Assembly (NCBI GenBank): GCA_030728325.1
Contig: JANQZT010000001.1
Location: 3,878-41,961 of the forward strand
Direction: 5' to 3'
DNA from: Pontimonas sp.
GTDB taxonomy: Bacteria; Actinomycetota; Actinomycetes; Actinomycetales; Microbacteriaceae
DNA length: 38,084 bases
A program made the translations under genes and the position numbers. The notes beneath the pieces were generated by a model, which made no database searches, was not told where the DNA came from, and saw only the letters and a list, made by a program, of their open reading frames with translations. Position 1 is the stretch's first letter. Each line of letters opens with the position of its first letter. Shown piece after piece: positions 15,362-23,452 of the stretch.

Positions 15362-16336
15362 TCAGTAAGCCAGGCTTCTATCCACCGCGTCAAGTATGCG
15401 GTCCGCATCGGGGAGATACAGAGACTCGAGTCTCGCTGGCGGGAAGGGGGTATTGAACCCGCTTACCCGAAGAACAGGAGCCTCCATCACATAGAACGCT
15501 TTCTCCGTAAGGGTTGCGGCGATCTCGCTACCCACACTGGCATTGCCCGGTGCTTCCTGAGCCACAATGGCGCGGCCGGTGCGGCGCACAGAGTCGAGAA
15601 TCGTGTCGTAATCAATGGGGGACAGTGAGCGCAGGTCGATCAACTCAAGGCTCACACCCTCGCTCTGCGCAATCTCTGCCGCCTGGTGCATCACACTGAC
15701 CATGGCGCCGTGGCCGATGAGCGTCAGATCGCTACCCTGGCGGACCACTCGAGCCTGACCCATCTGAGCACCGGAAGCAGTCGTGTCGATCGGCCCTTTG
15801 TGCCAGTAGCGACTTTTTGGCTCCAGATAGATGACCGGGTCATTCGAGGCAATCGCATCCTGGATCAACCAGTACGCATCGTGCGGGGTTGCAGGGGCCA
15901 CCACACGAAGACCTGCAGTGTGAGCGAAATAGGCTTCGGGGCTCTCCTGGTGGTGCTCCACAGCACCGATGTGTCCGCCATAGGGAATCCGGATCACCAC
16001 GGGGAAAGACTGTGTTCCCTCGTGGCGAGCAGTGAGCTTCGCCAGCTGAGTGACGATTTGGTCAAAGGCCGGATAGAGAAAACCATCGAACTGGATTTCA
16101 CAGACCGGCCGGTATCCACGCATCGCCAGGCCAATCGCCGTTCCCACAATCCCCGACTCCGCCAAGGGAGTATCAATCACTCGGTTGGGGCCAAATTCTT
16201 CTTGGAGTCCCTCCGTGACGCGGAACACTCCACCGAGTTGAGCAATGTCCTCACCCATCAACATCACCGACGGGTCCTGGGACATCGCGGCTTTCAGCCC
16301 TTCCGTGATGGCTTTAGCAAGCGGGAAGTCGGTCAT
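15362..16336 (-). CDS. 2-oxo acid dehydrogenase E1, beta subunit
   Basis: 324 residues, the usual length for E1 beta of heterotetrameric complexes. Recognisable stretches are MGEDIAQLGGVFRVTEGL near residue 27, DTPLAESGIVGTAIGLAMRG around 55, and FPVVIRIPYGG around 110. The C-terminal transketolase-like domain holds VAQEAPGNASVGSEIAA. With E1 alpha it decarboxylates a 2-oxo acid using thiamine diphosphate. It overlaps E1 alpha by four bases (ATGA) and lies 23 bp before E2. Confidence 0.94.
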   Translation of the reverse strand: MTDFPLAKAITEGLKAAMSQDPSVMLMGEDIAQLGGVFRVTEGLQEEFGPNRVIDTPLAESGIVGTAIGLAMRGYRPVCEIQFDGFLYPAFDQIVTQLAKLTARHEGTQSFPVVIRIPYGGHIGAVEHHQESPEAYFAHTAGLRVVAPATPHDAYWLIQDAIASNDPVIYLEPKSRYWHKGPIDTTASGAQMGQARVVRQGSDLTLIGHGAMVSVMHQAAEIAQSEGVSLELIDLRSLSPIDYDTILDSVRRTGRAIVAQEAPGNASVGSEIAATLTEKAFYVMEAPVLRVSGFNTPFPPARLESLYLPDADRILDAVDRSLAY

Positions 16337-17451
16337 TCGCCGGCCTCCTCGAAGGACGCCATATAGGCCTCGAGTGCTTCGTGCTCCGCCTCAATAACGG
16401 GGTGGGGGTCAGTGAAAACGTGCTGGAAAATCTCCGCCATCGGTGGCGATTCGAGAGCAAGAGTCCGCTGACGAATATCAGCGGCATAGTCCTCGGCCTC
16501 AGTAGCGACTTGCTCGAAGAAGCTTTCCTGGACACCCAATCCCTGGAGATAGGAGCGGTAGCGATCGATCGGGTCGTGGGCTTGCCAGAACGCTAGCTCG
16601 TCCTCATCCCGATACTTCGTGGGGTCATCGCTAGTGGTGTGAGCGCCGATGCGGTAGGTCAGGGCCTCGATGAAGTGGGGACCTTGACCCGACCGGGCGG
16701 CGTCCATAGACAAGCGAGTGGCGGCATAGCTCATCAACACATCGTTGCCATCGATTTGAATACTCGGAAGACCGAAGCCTGCTGCGCGCTCAAACAGTGG
16801 TGTTCGGGATTGAACCCGCACGGGGACAGAAATCGCCCAGTGATTGTTCTGCAAGAAAAAGACCTGTGGCGTTTGGTAACTCTGGGCAAAAATCATGGCC
16901 TCATTGGTGTCACCCTGACTCGTGGCGCCATCCCCGAAGTACACCAGGACGGCTTCGTCAGCATCCAGATCGCCTGAACCACACTTTCCATCAAACCCAA
17001 TACCCATCGCATAGCCGGTGGCGTGGAGTGTGTGCGACCCAATCACGAGGGTGTAGAGATGAAAGTTCTGTGAGGTCTTTGGGTCCCACCCGCCGTTGGT
17101 GATTCCGCGCAACATCCGAATGATGTCCAGAAGGTCTAGCCCTTTGAGATAGGCGACGGAGTGCTCACGATAGGCAGGGAAAATATTGTCCTGAGGGCGA
17201 GTCGCGAAGCCGGACCCCACTTGCGCAGCTTCCTGACCGATGCTGGGAACCCAGAGTGCCATTTGGCCCTGCCTCTGGAGGTTTCCTGCTTCCACATCGA
17301 AGCGGCGCACCACCGCCATGACGCGATAGAACTCCAGAAGCTCCGCCTCAGTGAGGTGAGCAATCGCCTGATGATAGATCTCGTTGCGGTCCGTATGAAC
17401 AAGTTGACCGTCTGGTGCCACGAGGCGCAGGGTGGCATCGGTGTACGGCAT
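16333..17451 (-). CDS. 2-oxo acid dehydrogenase E1, alpha subunit
   Basis: 372 residues. The thiamine diphosphate-binding motif is seen as YFGDGATSQGDTNEAM, ending in NNHWAIS, typical of E1 alpha. It is the first gene of the operon. No ribosome binding site precedes the ATG; instead TAGATT ends six bases before it, which would fit a leaderless transcript. PdhA or BkdA are both possible: the alpha/beta split and the E2 lipoyl site lean towards branched-chain keto acid dehydrogenase, but many actinobacteria use AceE for pyruvate, and that gene cannot be checked here. No E3 (lipoamide dehydrogenase) gene is in the operon. Confidence 0.93.
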   Translation of the reverse strand: MPYTDATLRLVAPDGQLVHTDRNEIYHQAIAHLTEAELLEFYRVMAVVRRFDVEAGNLQRQGQMALWVPSIGQEAAQVGSGFATRPQDNIFPAYREHSVAYLKGLDLLDIIRMLRGITNGGWDPKTSQNFHLYTLVIGSHTLHATGYAMGIGFDGKCGSGDLDADEAVLVYFGDGATSQGDTNEAMIFAQSYQTPQVFFLQNNHWAISVPVRVQSRTPLFERAAGFGLPSIQIDGNDVLMSYAATRLSMDAARSGQGPHFIEALTYRIGAHTTSDDPTKYRDEDELAFWQAHDPIDRYRSYLQGLGVQESFFEQVATEAEDYAADIRQRTLALESPPMAEIFQHVFTDPHPVIEAEHEALEAYMASFEEAGE

Positions 17452-17574
17452 GGCTCTAATCTAGCGGGGCACTTCTTTCCGGCGAGCCATTGCCTAGTTA
17501 CAACGACATCCGGAAAATGCTGTTCGCAGCACACACCATTGGCGCGAGAAAGAATGAGCAGCCATAGTTAGACC

Positions 17575-17994
17575 ATGCTTCGTTTTCTTGTTCGACTGTT
17601 GGTGAATTCTGTGGCGCTTGCTATCGCCGTATGGATTGTTCCCGGTCTCACGATGGTCGCCTACGCCGAGGGTGAGCCCGTCATTGCCGGTGGGCCAAGC
17701 CTCGAACTCATCGTGAGCTACGTGTTCATCGCGTTCGTGTTTGGTCTTATCAACGGCATTGTCGGCAACGCGATTCGGATTGTCGCCTTCCCCCTGTATG
17801 TCCTCACCCTGGGGTTGATCGCTCTTGTCGTCAATGCGCTGTTGCTGTTGTTGGTGACGCTGGTGTCACAGTGGTTGGGCTTTGGTCTTTTTGTCCAAGA
17901 CTTCTACTGGGGAATCATCGGCGCGCTCGTGCTGAGCCTTTCCAGCTGGATTATTGGCATGGTGTTGCGCCCGTTCGTGGGCAAACGCCGCTAG
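17575..17994 (+). CDS. Small four-helix membrane protein, phage-holin-4 (YvlD) family
   Basis: 139 residues with four membrane segments: LVNSVALAIAVWIVPGL, YVFIAFVFGLINGIVGN, FPLYVLTLGLIALVVNALLLLL and GIIGALVLSLSSWIIGMVL. The pattern AxxxVPGLxV, FGLxNxxV, and P...LTLGLxxLVxNALxL is that of the widespread bacterial membrane family often labelled phage holin family 4 (YvlD). It is a chromosomal protein of unknown role, not evidence of a phage. It diverges from the dehydrogenase operon. Its stop codon and that of the convergent hydrolase gene share the same CTAG. Confidence 0.85.
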   Translation: MLRFLVRLLVNSVALAIAVWIVPGLTMVAYAEGEPVIAGGPSLELIVSYVFIAFVFGLINGIVGNAIRIVAFPLYVLTLGLIALVVNALLLLLVTLVSQWLGFGLFVQDFYWGIIGALVLSLSSWIIGMVLRPFVGKRR

Positions 17995-19118
17995 CCACTC
18001 ACCCGCTGTGCGCTGAAGACCCGAGCCTCGGCGCTCCCTGACGCGTTGGGTATCTCGGGAAGGTGCGCTACAGCCGGCGAGGAATCAAGGTCTCGGGCCA
18101 TCTGAACGTAGCCAGATTTCTTGTGGGCACCGACCACATCCCCGATTGGGCTGGTGCTAGCTCTTTCGATGGTGGTGAACCCTGGCCCCTGATCGCTACC
18201 ACCGAGGCGCGGCACCACATCATCGGTGTGACGGAGCGCAAGTGCCGGGTATCCACCAGTGGCGCTGAGAGTTCCGGTAGGCGATCCCACCACAACAAGC
18301 CCGGTCGTTCGATACGTTCCGGATTCCGCAAGGCGAGCGGCAATCATGCCGCCTTGAGAGTGGCCCGTAAAGGTCACTCTTTCACCATGCTTGATGCCCG
18401 CTCGCGTCATCGCGCTTTGCACACCCACTAGGGATGCTGCCGGGATCCCGGCCACGAGAGCGATGTTGCTATTCACATCAAAAGGTTCCTCTGTCGTGCC
18501 CATCCCCCAGTCGTGGGTTCCCGCGATATAGACCTCCGAATGAGCCCTCCCCGCACTGTCGACATATCTCTCGACGCGTATGGGGTTATCTGTCTCGGGA
18601 ATCCGCGCCACGCGTTCACCCACCGACTGAGGGGCTTGCGCCATCACCGGGTTCCCGCTGGATTCACTCACCACCACCTCATGCACTCGAGGAATCCCGC
18701 CTCCGATGGTCTTGGCCGCGTGACCTATCGGGTTGGAACTGAGCGCTCCCTCGAGATTTGCTCCACTCATCAGGGACACCCCGAGAGCGAGTGCACGCTC
18801 TGCGGGCTGACCCCAGGCCAGGGCACGAGCGCGCTCTTGATCCGCTGTTGCGCGGGCATAGGCAAGGAGAGACCCTCGGAGCCAGGTGAGGTCATCCAGT
18901 GCCTCGCTGAGTCCATGGCGGGCGGAACTCCACTCCACGGGAGGCGTACTGGGTATCTCGAAAGGAGGAGCTCCGGGATTGTCCCTGGGAGAGAGATCAG
19001 ACCAGACGCGGGTCAAGACAGCCGCATGGCGATCGAGCGTCACCAACAGCGCATACACAAACTCGTCACAGACCGTGACGGTGGTGGGGTCATGTATCCA
19101 GAAGGGGTGTCCGCCCAT
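17991..19118 (-). CDS. Alpha/beta hydrolase with lipase-type active site
   Basis: 375 residues from the ATG; the track begins one codon earlier at TTG. The nucleophile elbow is GHSQGG (Ser254), with a likely acid in RHTDDVVP (Asp299 or 300) and a likely His in VGAHKKSGY (His333). The spacing suits a serine esterase or lipase. The first 110 residues are helical and Arg/Trp-rich (DDLTWLRGSLLAYARA) and match no domain I know. There is no signal peptide or membrane segment. Its ATG shares one base with the stop of the small gene upstream, so the two proteins are made together. Substrate unknown. Secretion by a type VII system is only a hypothesis. Confidence 0.72.
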   Translation of the reverse strand: MGGHPFWIHDPTTVTVCDEFVYALLVTLDRHAAVLTRVWSDLSPRDNPGAPPFEIPSTPPVEWSSARHGLSEALDDLTWLRGSLLAYARATADQERARALAWGQPAERALALGVSLMSGANLEGALSSNPIGHAAKTIGGGIPRVHEVVVSESSGNPVMAQAPQSVGERVARIPETDNPIRVERYVDSAGRAHSEVYIAGTHDWGMGTTEEPFDVNSNIALVAGIPAASLVGVQSAMTRAGIKHGERVTFTGHSQGGMIAARLAESGTYRTTGLVVVGSPTGTLSATGGYPALALRHTDDVVPRLGGSDQGPGFTTIERASTSPIGDVVGAHKKSGYVQMARDLDSSPAVAHLPEIPNASGSAEARVFSAQRVSG

Positions 19119-19312
19119 CAATCACTCTCCCGCGCGACAATCTCGAGGAGTCGCGCCACTCGAAGGAGGTCAGCATGGATGTCCATCACGCGTAGACGGC
19201 ATTCGAGTTCGGAGGGGCCTCTCCACTCACCGGAGGGCAGCGAGCGCTCGAGCTCGAGTGCAATACGGCGCAGATGACCTGCGTGCATGCCAGCCCGATA
19301 TGCATCATCCAT
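19118..19312 (-). CDS. Small helical protein with a WxG motif, unknown function
   Basis: 64 residues from the ATG at 19312, which has GGGAG seven bases upstream; the track's GTG at 19315 is less well placed. The protein is two predicted helices joined by a turn that holds GEWRGPS (W30-G32). That is the architecture of WXG100 (ESAT-6-like) proteins, though it is shorter than their usual 95-100 residues. It is coupled to the hydrolase by a one-base stop-start overlap. I see no YxxxD/E export signal at its C-terminus. It may be a chaperone-like or toxin-partner protein, or an unrelated small protein in which WxG is coincidental. Confidence 0.6.
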   Translation of the reverse strand: MDDAYRAGMHAGHLRRIALELERSLPSGEWRGPSELECRLRVMDIHADLLRVARLLEIVARESD

Positions 19313-19461
19313 CACTGTTCTCCCGAGGGGAGTGTGGCTTGCGTTCCCGCCAGAGCCAGTTCACATCAGCACAGACCACACAAAACCTGGGCGCCACTCC
19401 CCAGTGGACAGCAAAATAGGGAAGAATAGGAGAGGGAAATCTCCCAGACAGGAAGGTGACC

Positions 19462-20844
19462 ATGTCGCCCTTGGGCCACCAACCCCTTAGTCCGCTGGAT
19501 GGACGCTACCGTCCCGCAACAGAAGCTCTCGGCGAGTACTTCTCAGAGGCAGCACTGAATCGAGCGCGCGTAACCGTCGAAATCGAGTGGCTGATTACGT
19601 TGTGCGCTGAGGGAGTCGCCGGGTCCACCCCACTCCCCGCCGCGACAGTAGAGGCCCTGCGATCTGTTGTCGAGAACTTTGGGCCCGAAGATATTGCACA
19701 AATCGCGGCGTTCGAAGCGGTCACCAAGCACGATGTCAAAGCGATCGAGTACTACGTTCGCGACGTGCTGAAGGCCCACCAGCTCGAGAGCTTGAGCGAG
19801 CTCGTTCACTTTGGGTGCACGAGTGAGGACATCAATAATGTCTCTTACGCCATGGTCACCCGGGACGCTCTCGCCCACGTGTGGCTTCCCGCTTTCGATG
19901 ACGTGGTCACCCGACTGACAGAACTGTCTCGCAACTGGCGTGACGCTCCGATGCTGGCCAAAACACACGGCCAACCCGCCACCCCCACAACGTTTGGAAA
20001 AGAACTTGCCGTCTTTGTGGGCAGGCTCGTTCGGGTGCGTGAGCGCATCGCTCGCGTTCCCTACCTCGCCAAATTCTCCGGAGCAACAGGAACGTTCTCA
20101 GCCCACGTGGTGGCAGAACCCGGTGTCAACTGGCCGATTGTGAGCAAGAACTTTGTCGAAGGACTTGGCCTCACCTGGAATCCTCTGACTACTCAAATTG
20201 AGTCCCACGATGCCGCCGCGGAACTCTTCACCGCGATTTCTCACGCCAACCGCATCCTGCACAACCTGGCGACTGACGTCTGGACCTACATTTCCGTCGG
20301 CTACCTCACCCAGATTCCCGAACCCGGTGCGACCGGATCGTCGACAATGCCCCACAAGATCAACCCCATTCGCTTCGAGAACGCCGAAGCCAATCTGGAA
20401 ATCTCCAGCTCGCTGTTGGAAGGACTTGCCGCAACCCTGGTGACCTCACGATTGCAACGCGACCTGACCGACTCGACCACTCAACGCAACATTGGTGTGG
20501 GATTCGGGCACTCATTGTTGGCGCTCACCAATCTGCAGAAGGGTCTCCACGAGATTTCCCTCGATGAGGGTGCCCTCTCAGCCGACCTCCAAGCGAACTG
20601 GGAAGTTCTCGCTGAGGCCATCCAAACCGTCATGCGCGCAGAGATTGTCCGCGGGAATTCCGCAGAGACAGACCCCTATGCCATCGTCAAAGAGTTGACG
20701 CGAGGAAACAAAGTCGACGCCGCTACTCTCGCGGCTTTCGTTCAAGGGCTTGATATCTCCGAGGACGCGAAGAAGCGCCTGTCGAAGCTGACACCCGAAG
20801 GCTACGTGGGGCTCGCCTCGGCCCTTGTTGACTATCTCGACTAA
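19462..20844 (+). CDS. purB: Adenylosuccinate lyase
   Basis: 460 residues of the fumarase/aspartase superfamily. The signature GSSTMPHKINPIRFENAE is intact, including the Ser on the flexible catalytic loop. It starts with SPLDGRY, the familiar PurB N-terminus, and has KTHGQPATPTTFGKELA in the middle. The enzyme removes fumarate from SAICAR and from adenylosuccinate in purine synthesis. The track ORF starts at a GTG two codons earlier; the ATG at 19462 has GGAAGG five bases upstream. The 3' end meets a convergent gene, with a hairpin covering both stop codons. Confidence 0.97.
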   Translation: MSPLGHQPLSPLDGRYRPATEALGEYFSEAALNRARVTVEIEWLITLCAEGVAGSTPLPAATVEALRSVVENFGPEDIAQIAAFEAVTKHDVKAIEYYVRDVLKAHQLESLSELVHFGCTSEDINNVSYAMVTRDALAHVWLPAFDDVVTRLTELSRNWRDAPMLAKTHGQPATPTTFGKELAVFVGRLVRVRERIARVPYLAKFSGATGTFSAHVVAEPGVNWPIVSKNFVEGLGLTWNPLTTQIESHDAAAELFTAISHANRILHNLATDVWTYISVGYLTQIPEPGATGSSTMPHKINPIRFENAEANLEISSSLLEGLAATLVTSRLQRDLTDSTTQRNIGVGFGHSLLALTNLQKGLHEISLDEGALSADLQANWEVLAEAIQTVMRAEIVRGNSAETDPYAIVKELTRGNKVDAATLAAFVQGLDISEDAKKRLSKLTPEGYVGLASALVDYLD

Positions 20845-20854
20845 GGCTTAGTCG
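20838..20854. terminator. Bidirectional hairpin spanning two stop codons
   Basis: CGACTAA-GGC-TTAGTCG is a perfect 7-bp inverted repeat. It contains the TAA of purB and, on the other strand, the TAA of the convergent membrane protein gene. A short TTT follows on the plus strand. A hairpin here could end transcription from both sides. Confidence 0.6.
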
Positions 20855-21090
20855 TTTCCTGTTCCGGGTGAGCTTTTCTGGCCATCCGGAGTTGAGTTCG
20901 GTGACACTGCCAAGAGCAACATGGCAATCCCAATAATCACCACGATGAAGACCAGTCCACTGCCGATAATCGCCAGCAAGGCGTCGCGCGTGACCATGAG
21001 GACAACCAGTCCGGCAAACAACGCCATCACTCCCGAGAGCATGACGTATTCAATCGGGCGAAGCTTCTGACGCCGGGTGGGCTCAGTCAT
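20848..21090 (-). CDS. Small two-helix membrane protein
   Basis: 80 residues from the ATG at 21090; the track's longer start lies inside the upstream gene. It has a basic N-terminus (MTEPTRRQKLRPIEY), two membrane segments (VMLSGVMALFAGLVVLMV and IIGSGLVFIVVIIGIAMLLLAV) and a Ser/Pro-rich tail. No family is recognised. It overlaps the upstream HdeD-like gene by eight bases, so it is co-translated with it. Such small membrane proteins are common and conserved among Microbacteriaceae, without a known role. Confidence 0.7.
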   Translation of the reverse strand: MTEPTRRQKLRPIEYVMLSGVMALFAGLVVLMVTRDALLAIIGSGLVFIVVIIGIAMLLLAVSPNSTPDGQKSSPGTGND

Positions 21091-21691
21091 GGGGGTAATC
21101 CTTTGGTGTGGTGGGGAACCGAAGTGCAACGCTGGCAATGGCCAAGTAGACACCCTGGACGATAGCCCACGCACCTAAGAAACCGACCACAGCCACACTG
21201 TCCGCCGGCTGAAACAGGACGACAACACCCAAGATGACCGTCATAGCTCCCTGGGTGATCCAGTCGCGTCGAAGGGCATCCCCTCGCGCCAATCGGGCGC
21301 CATAAAAAATCTCTGCCACACCCACAAGGAGCGCCCAAAACACGAGCGCCCACAGGAGCAGAATCATTCCCGCTTCCTGGAGTGCAAGCACAAGAGCACC
21401 CACTACCAGCGAAACCAGTGCCTGCCACAGGTGAAGTCCCCTACCGGTTTCCGTGGCCGAGAGACCGAGGGCAACAAGTCCCAGGCCCACGGCATTCACA
21501 ACGCCCAGAATTCCCAGGGCCACCAGGCCAAAACGCGCAGAATGACCCGGGGTGAAGGTAATCACAATGCCTGTGGCGAGCACAATGATGGATCGCATCG
21601 CCGAGACCACATAGTAGGGAAGGGCTGACGACTGTCGAGGCTGGGCTACCACCTCTCCAGCGTAATCAGGGTTGGAGACCCCCAGAACCAC
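21083..21691 (-). CDS. HdeD/DUF308-like integral membrane protein
   Basis: 202 residues with six evident membrane segments in three pairs, matching the short-repeat membrane proteins of the HdeD/DUF308 group. Motif-like stretches include LVVGALVLALQEAG, LLVGVAEIFYGARL and GAMTVILGVVVLFQPADS. In E. coli HdeD is linked to acid resistance, but function here is unknown. The GTG start lies directly after the dnaB stop, with AAAGG five bases upstream, so it is probably translated from the same mRNA as dnaB. Confidence 0.7.
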   Translation of the reverse strand: MVLGVSNPDYAGEVVAQPRQSSALPYYVVSAMRSIIVLATGIVITFTPGHSARFGLVALGILGVVNAVGLGLVALGLSATETGRGLHLWQALVSLVVGALVLALQEAGMILLLWALVFWALLVGVAEIFYGARLARGDALRRDWITQGAMTVILGVVVLFQPADSVAVVGFLGAWAIVQGVYLAIASVALRFPTTPKDYPHD

Positions 21692-23065
21692 TTAGACCTT
21701 TGGCATATCGGCGAAGCGCGAGTAATGACCCTGGAAGCCGACGACGATGGTGTCGGTGGGACCGTTACGGTGCTTCGCCACAATCAGGTCTGCTTCTCCA
21801 GCGCGAGGGCTGTCCTTCTCATAGGCGCTGTCGCGGTGCAGCAGGATGACCACATCCGCATCCTGCTCCAAAGATCCCGATTCACGAAGATCGCTCAATT
21901 GGGGCTTACGGTCGGAGCGCTGCTCGGGTCCACGATTCAACTGAGACAGCGCCACGACGGGAACCTGGAGCTCCTTGGCCAACAATTTCAGCGCCCGAGA
22001 GAACTCGCTCACCTCTTGCTGGCGGGACTCCACCCGTTTTCCAGCCGTCATCAACTGCAAGTAGTCGATCACAATCATCTTGAGGCCAACTCGCTGCTTC
22101 AATCGCCGAGCTTTAGCGCGAATCTCGACCAGAGTCATGTTCGGGCTGTCGTCGATGTAGAGAGGTGCCGACTCAATGCGACCTCTCGTCGAGGCAATGG
22201 TGGTCCAGTCCCTGGCTTCCACCATTCCCTTGCGCATCTTCTGCAGAGGAATGGAGGTTTCCGCAGAAAGCAAACGCATAGCGATTTCGGACTTACCCAT
22301 TTCCAGGGAGAAAAAGATGGTGGGTTGCTTGTAGCGGATAGCTGCGTTGCGAGCGAGGTCTAGCGCAAGGGTCGACTTACCCAGAGCAGGACGGGCGGCA
22401 ATCAGGACAAGCTGACCTGGGTGCAACCCGTTCATCAAGCCATCGAGGTCCGCGAACCCGGTGGGAACACCCACCATTTGTCCATCACGACTGCGAGCAG
22501 CTTCAATTTCGTCCACGGCAGCGGAGACGGCCTCGGTGAGCGGAACATAATCTTCTGCCTCAACACCGCCCGCAACCTGGTAAATCTCGGTCTGGGCGGA
22601 GTTCACCAGATCGGTGACTTCTCCCTCACTGGCGTAGCCCATGTTGGCAATCCGCGTGCCCGCGTCCACCAAACGGCGCAACACCGCCTTGTCGGCGACG
22701 ATGGCGGCATAGTGCCCGGCGCTAGCAGCCGTGGGAACCACGGAAACGATGGTGTGAAGATAGTCCACACCCCCAGCTCGTGAGAGCATGCCTGTCTTGG
22801 TGAGCTCTTCGGAAACCGTGATGACATCGGTTGGTTCGCCATGCGAATACAGGTTGAGCAGTGCATCGAAGATGATTTCATGCTTGGGCAGGTAGAAGTC
22901 GCGACCGCGCACCACCTCGATAACGTCAGCAACCGCGTCCTTGCTCAGAAGCATTCCGCCGAGCGTGCTCTGCTCCGCCAGCACGTCGTGGGGCGGGGTC
23001 CGATCTCCGCCATATCCGCGGTCCGAGGGAGAGTCGGGGACAATGCCGAGCTGGGCTATGGACAC
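21692..23065 (-). CDS. dnaB: Replicative DNA helicase
   Basis: 457 residues. The N-terminal collar domain (HDVLAEQSTLGGMLLSKDAV) is followed by the RecA-like domain: Walker A ARPALGKSTLALD, then KMIVIDYLQLM, PVVALSQLNRGPEQRSD and LRESGSLEQDADVVI. It is the hexameric helicase that unwinds DNA at the fork. No intein is present, unlike in mycobacterial DnaB. The GTG start has AAGGAG six bases upstream. The 428-bp gap upstream holds DnaA boxes. Confidence 0.97.
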   Translation of the reverse strand: MSIAQLGIVPDSPSDRGYGGDRTPPHDVLAEQSTLGGMLLSKDAVADVIEVVRGRDFYLPKHEIIFDALLNLYSHGEPTDVITVSEELTKTGMLSRAGGVDYLHTIVSVVPTAASAGHYAAIVADKAVLRRLVDAGTRIANMGYASEGEVTDLVNSAQTEIYQVAGGVEAEDYVPLTEAVSAAVDEIEAARSRDGQMVGVPTGFADLDGLMNGLHPGQLVLIAARPALGKSTLALDLARNAAIRYKQPTIFFSLEMGKSEIAMRLLSAETSIPLQKMRKGMVEARDWTTIASTRGRIESAPLYIDDSPNMTLVEIRAKARRLKQRVGLKMIVIDYLQLMTAGKRVESRQQEVSEFSRALKLLAKELQVPVVALSQLNRGPEQRSDRKPQLSDLRESGSLEQDADVVILLHRDSAYEKDSPRAGEADLIVAKHRNGPTDTIVVGFQGHYSRFADMPKV

Positions 23066-23234
23066 AGGCGACTCCTTACTGTTTTTCGCATGGGGACTAC
23101 ACGTTGTGGGTGTTCCTCCCCAGGTCTATCACCATCGACTGACACAGCGGGGAGGCTCTCAGAGCCCTGGTGGGGCTCTACTTTCTAAGCTTGTTTTCAC
23201 CTTAGAGTTGCCGGTCGTCGCGCACAATCAACCC

Positions 23235-23243
23235 TGTGGATAA
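23235..23243 (-). promoter_or_regulatory. DnaA box
   Basis: TGTGGATAA is a perfect match to the DnaA box TTATCCACA on the minus strand. It lies about 170 bp upstream of the dnaB start. The flanks match the second box, as both lie in CCCTGTGGATAA. Confidence 0.75.
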
Positions 23244-23278
23244 CTCTGTGCACTATTGTCGAGAAACGCCGGAAGCCC

Positions 23279-23287
23279 TGTGGATAA
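23279..23287 (-). promoter_or_regulatory. DnaA box
   Basis: A second perfect TTATCCACA on the minus strand, in the same orientation as the first and 44 bp away, about four helical turns. An AT-rich stretch begins about 25 bp beyond it. Confidence 0.75.
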
Positions 23288-23423
23288 AATGGGGATTGTC
23301 GGGAGCCTAACGAAGCAATTTTTGCCACAAAATAGCTATTTATCTAGTACGAAAACTGACATTTCGGGCTGTGTGAATCTGTATAAAGCACCGGTTTAGA
23401 CTTCAGTGTGGTAAGGGTGTCTG

Positions 23424-23432
23424 TGTGGAGAA
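23424..23432 (-). promoter_or_regulatory. DnaA box-like site
   Basis: TGTGGAGAA differs from the perfect box at one position and has the same orientation as the two perfect boxes. One mismatch in 9 bp can easily arise by chance, so this is weaker. Confidence 0.35.
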
Positions 23433-23452
23433 AGACCCCCTTAAATGGTGAA

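Noticed and set aside
17575-17994. Possible prophage remnant because of the holin-type family name
   Set aside because: The four-helix YvlD/holin-4 family is a common chromosomal family, and no other phage gene or att-like repeat is near.
19118-19312. Type VII secretion substrate with YxxxD/E export signal
   Set aside because: No Tyr-x3-Asp/Glu is found at the C-terminus of the small protein, and no ESX component is in the window. Only the WxG turn is retained as a clue.
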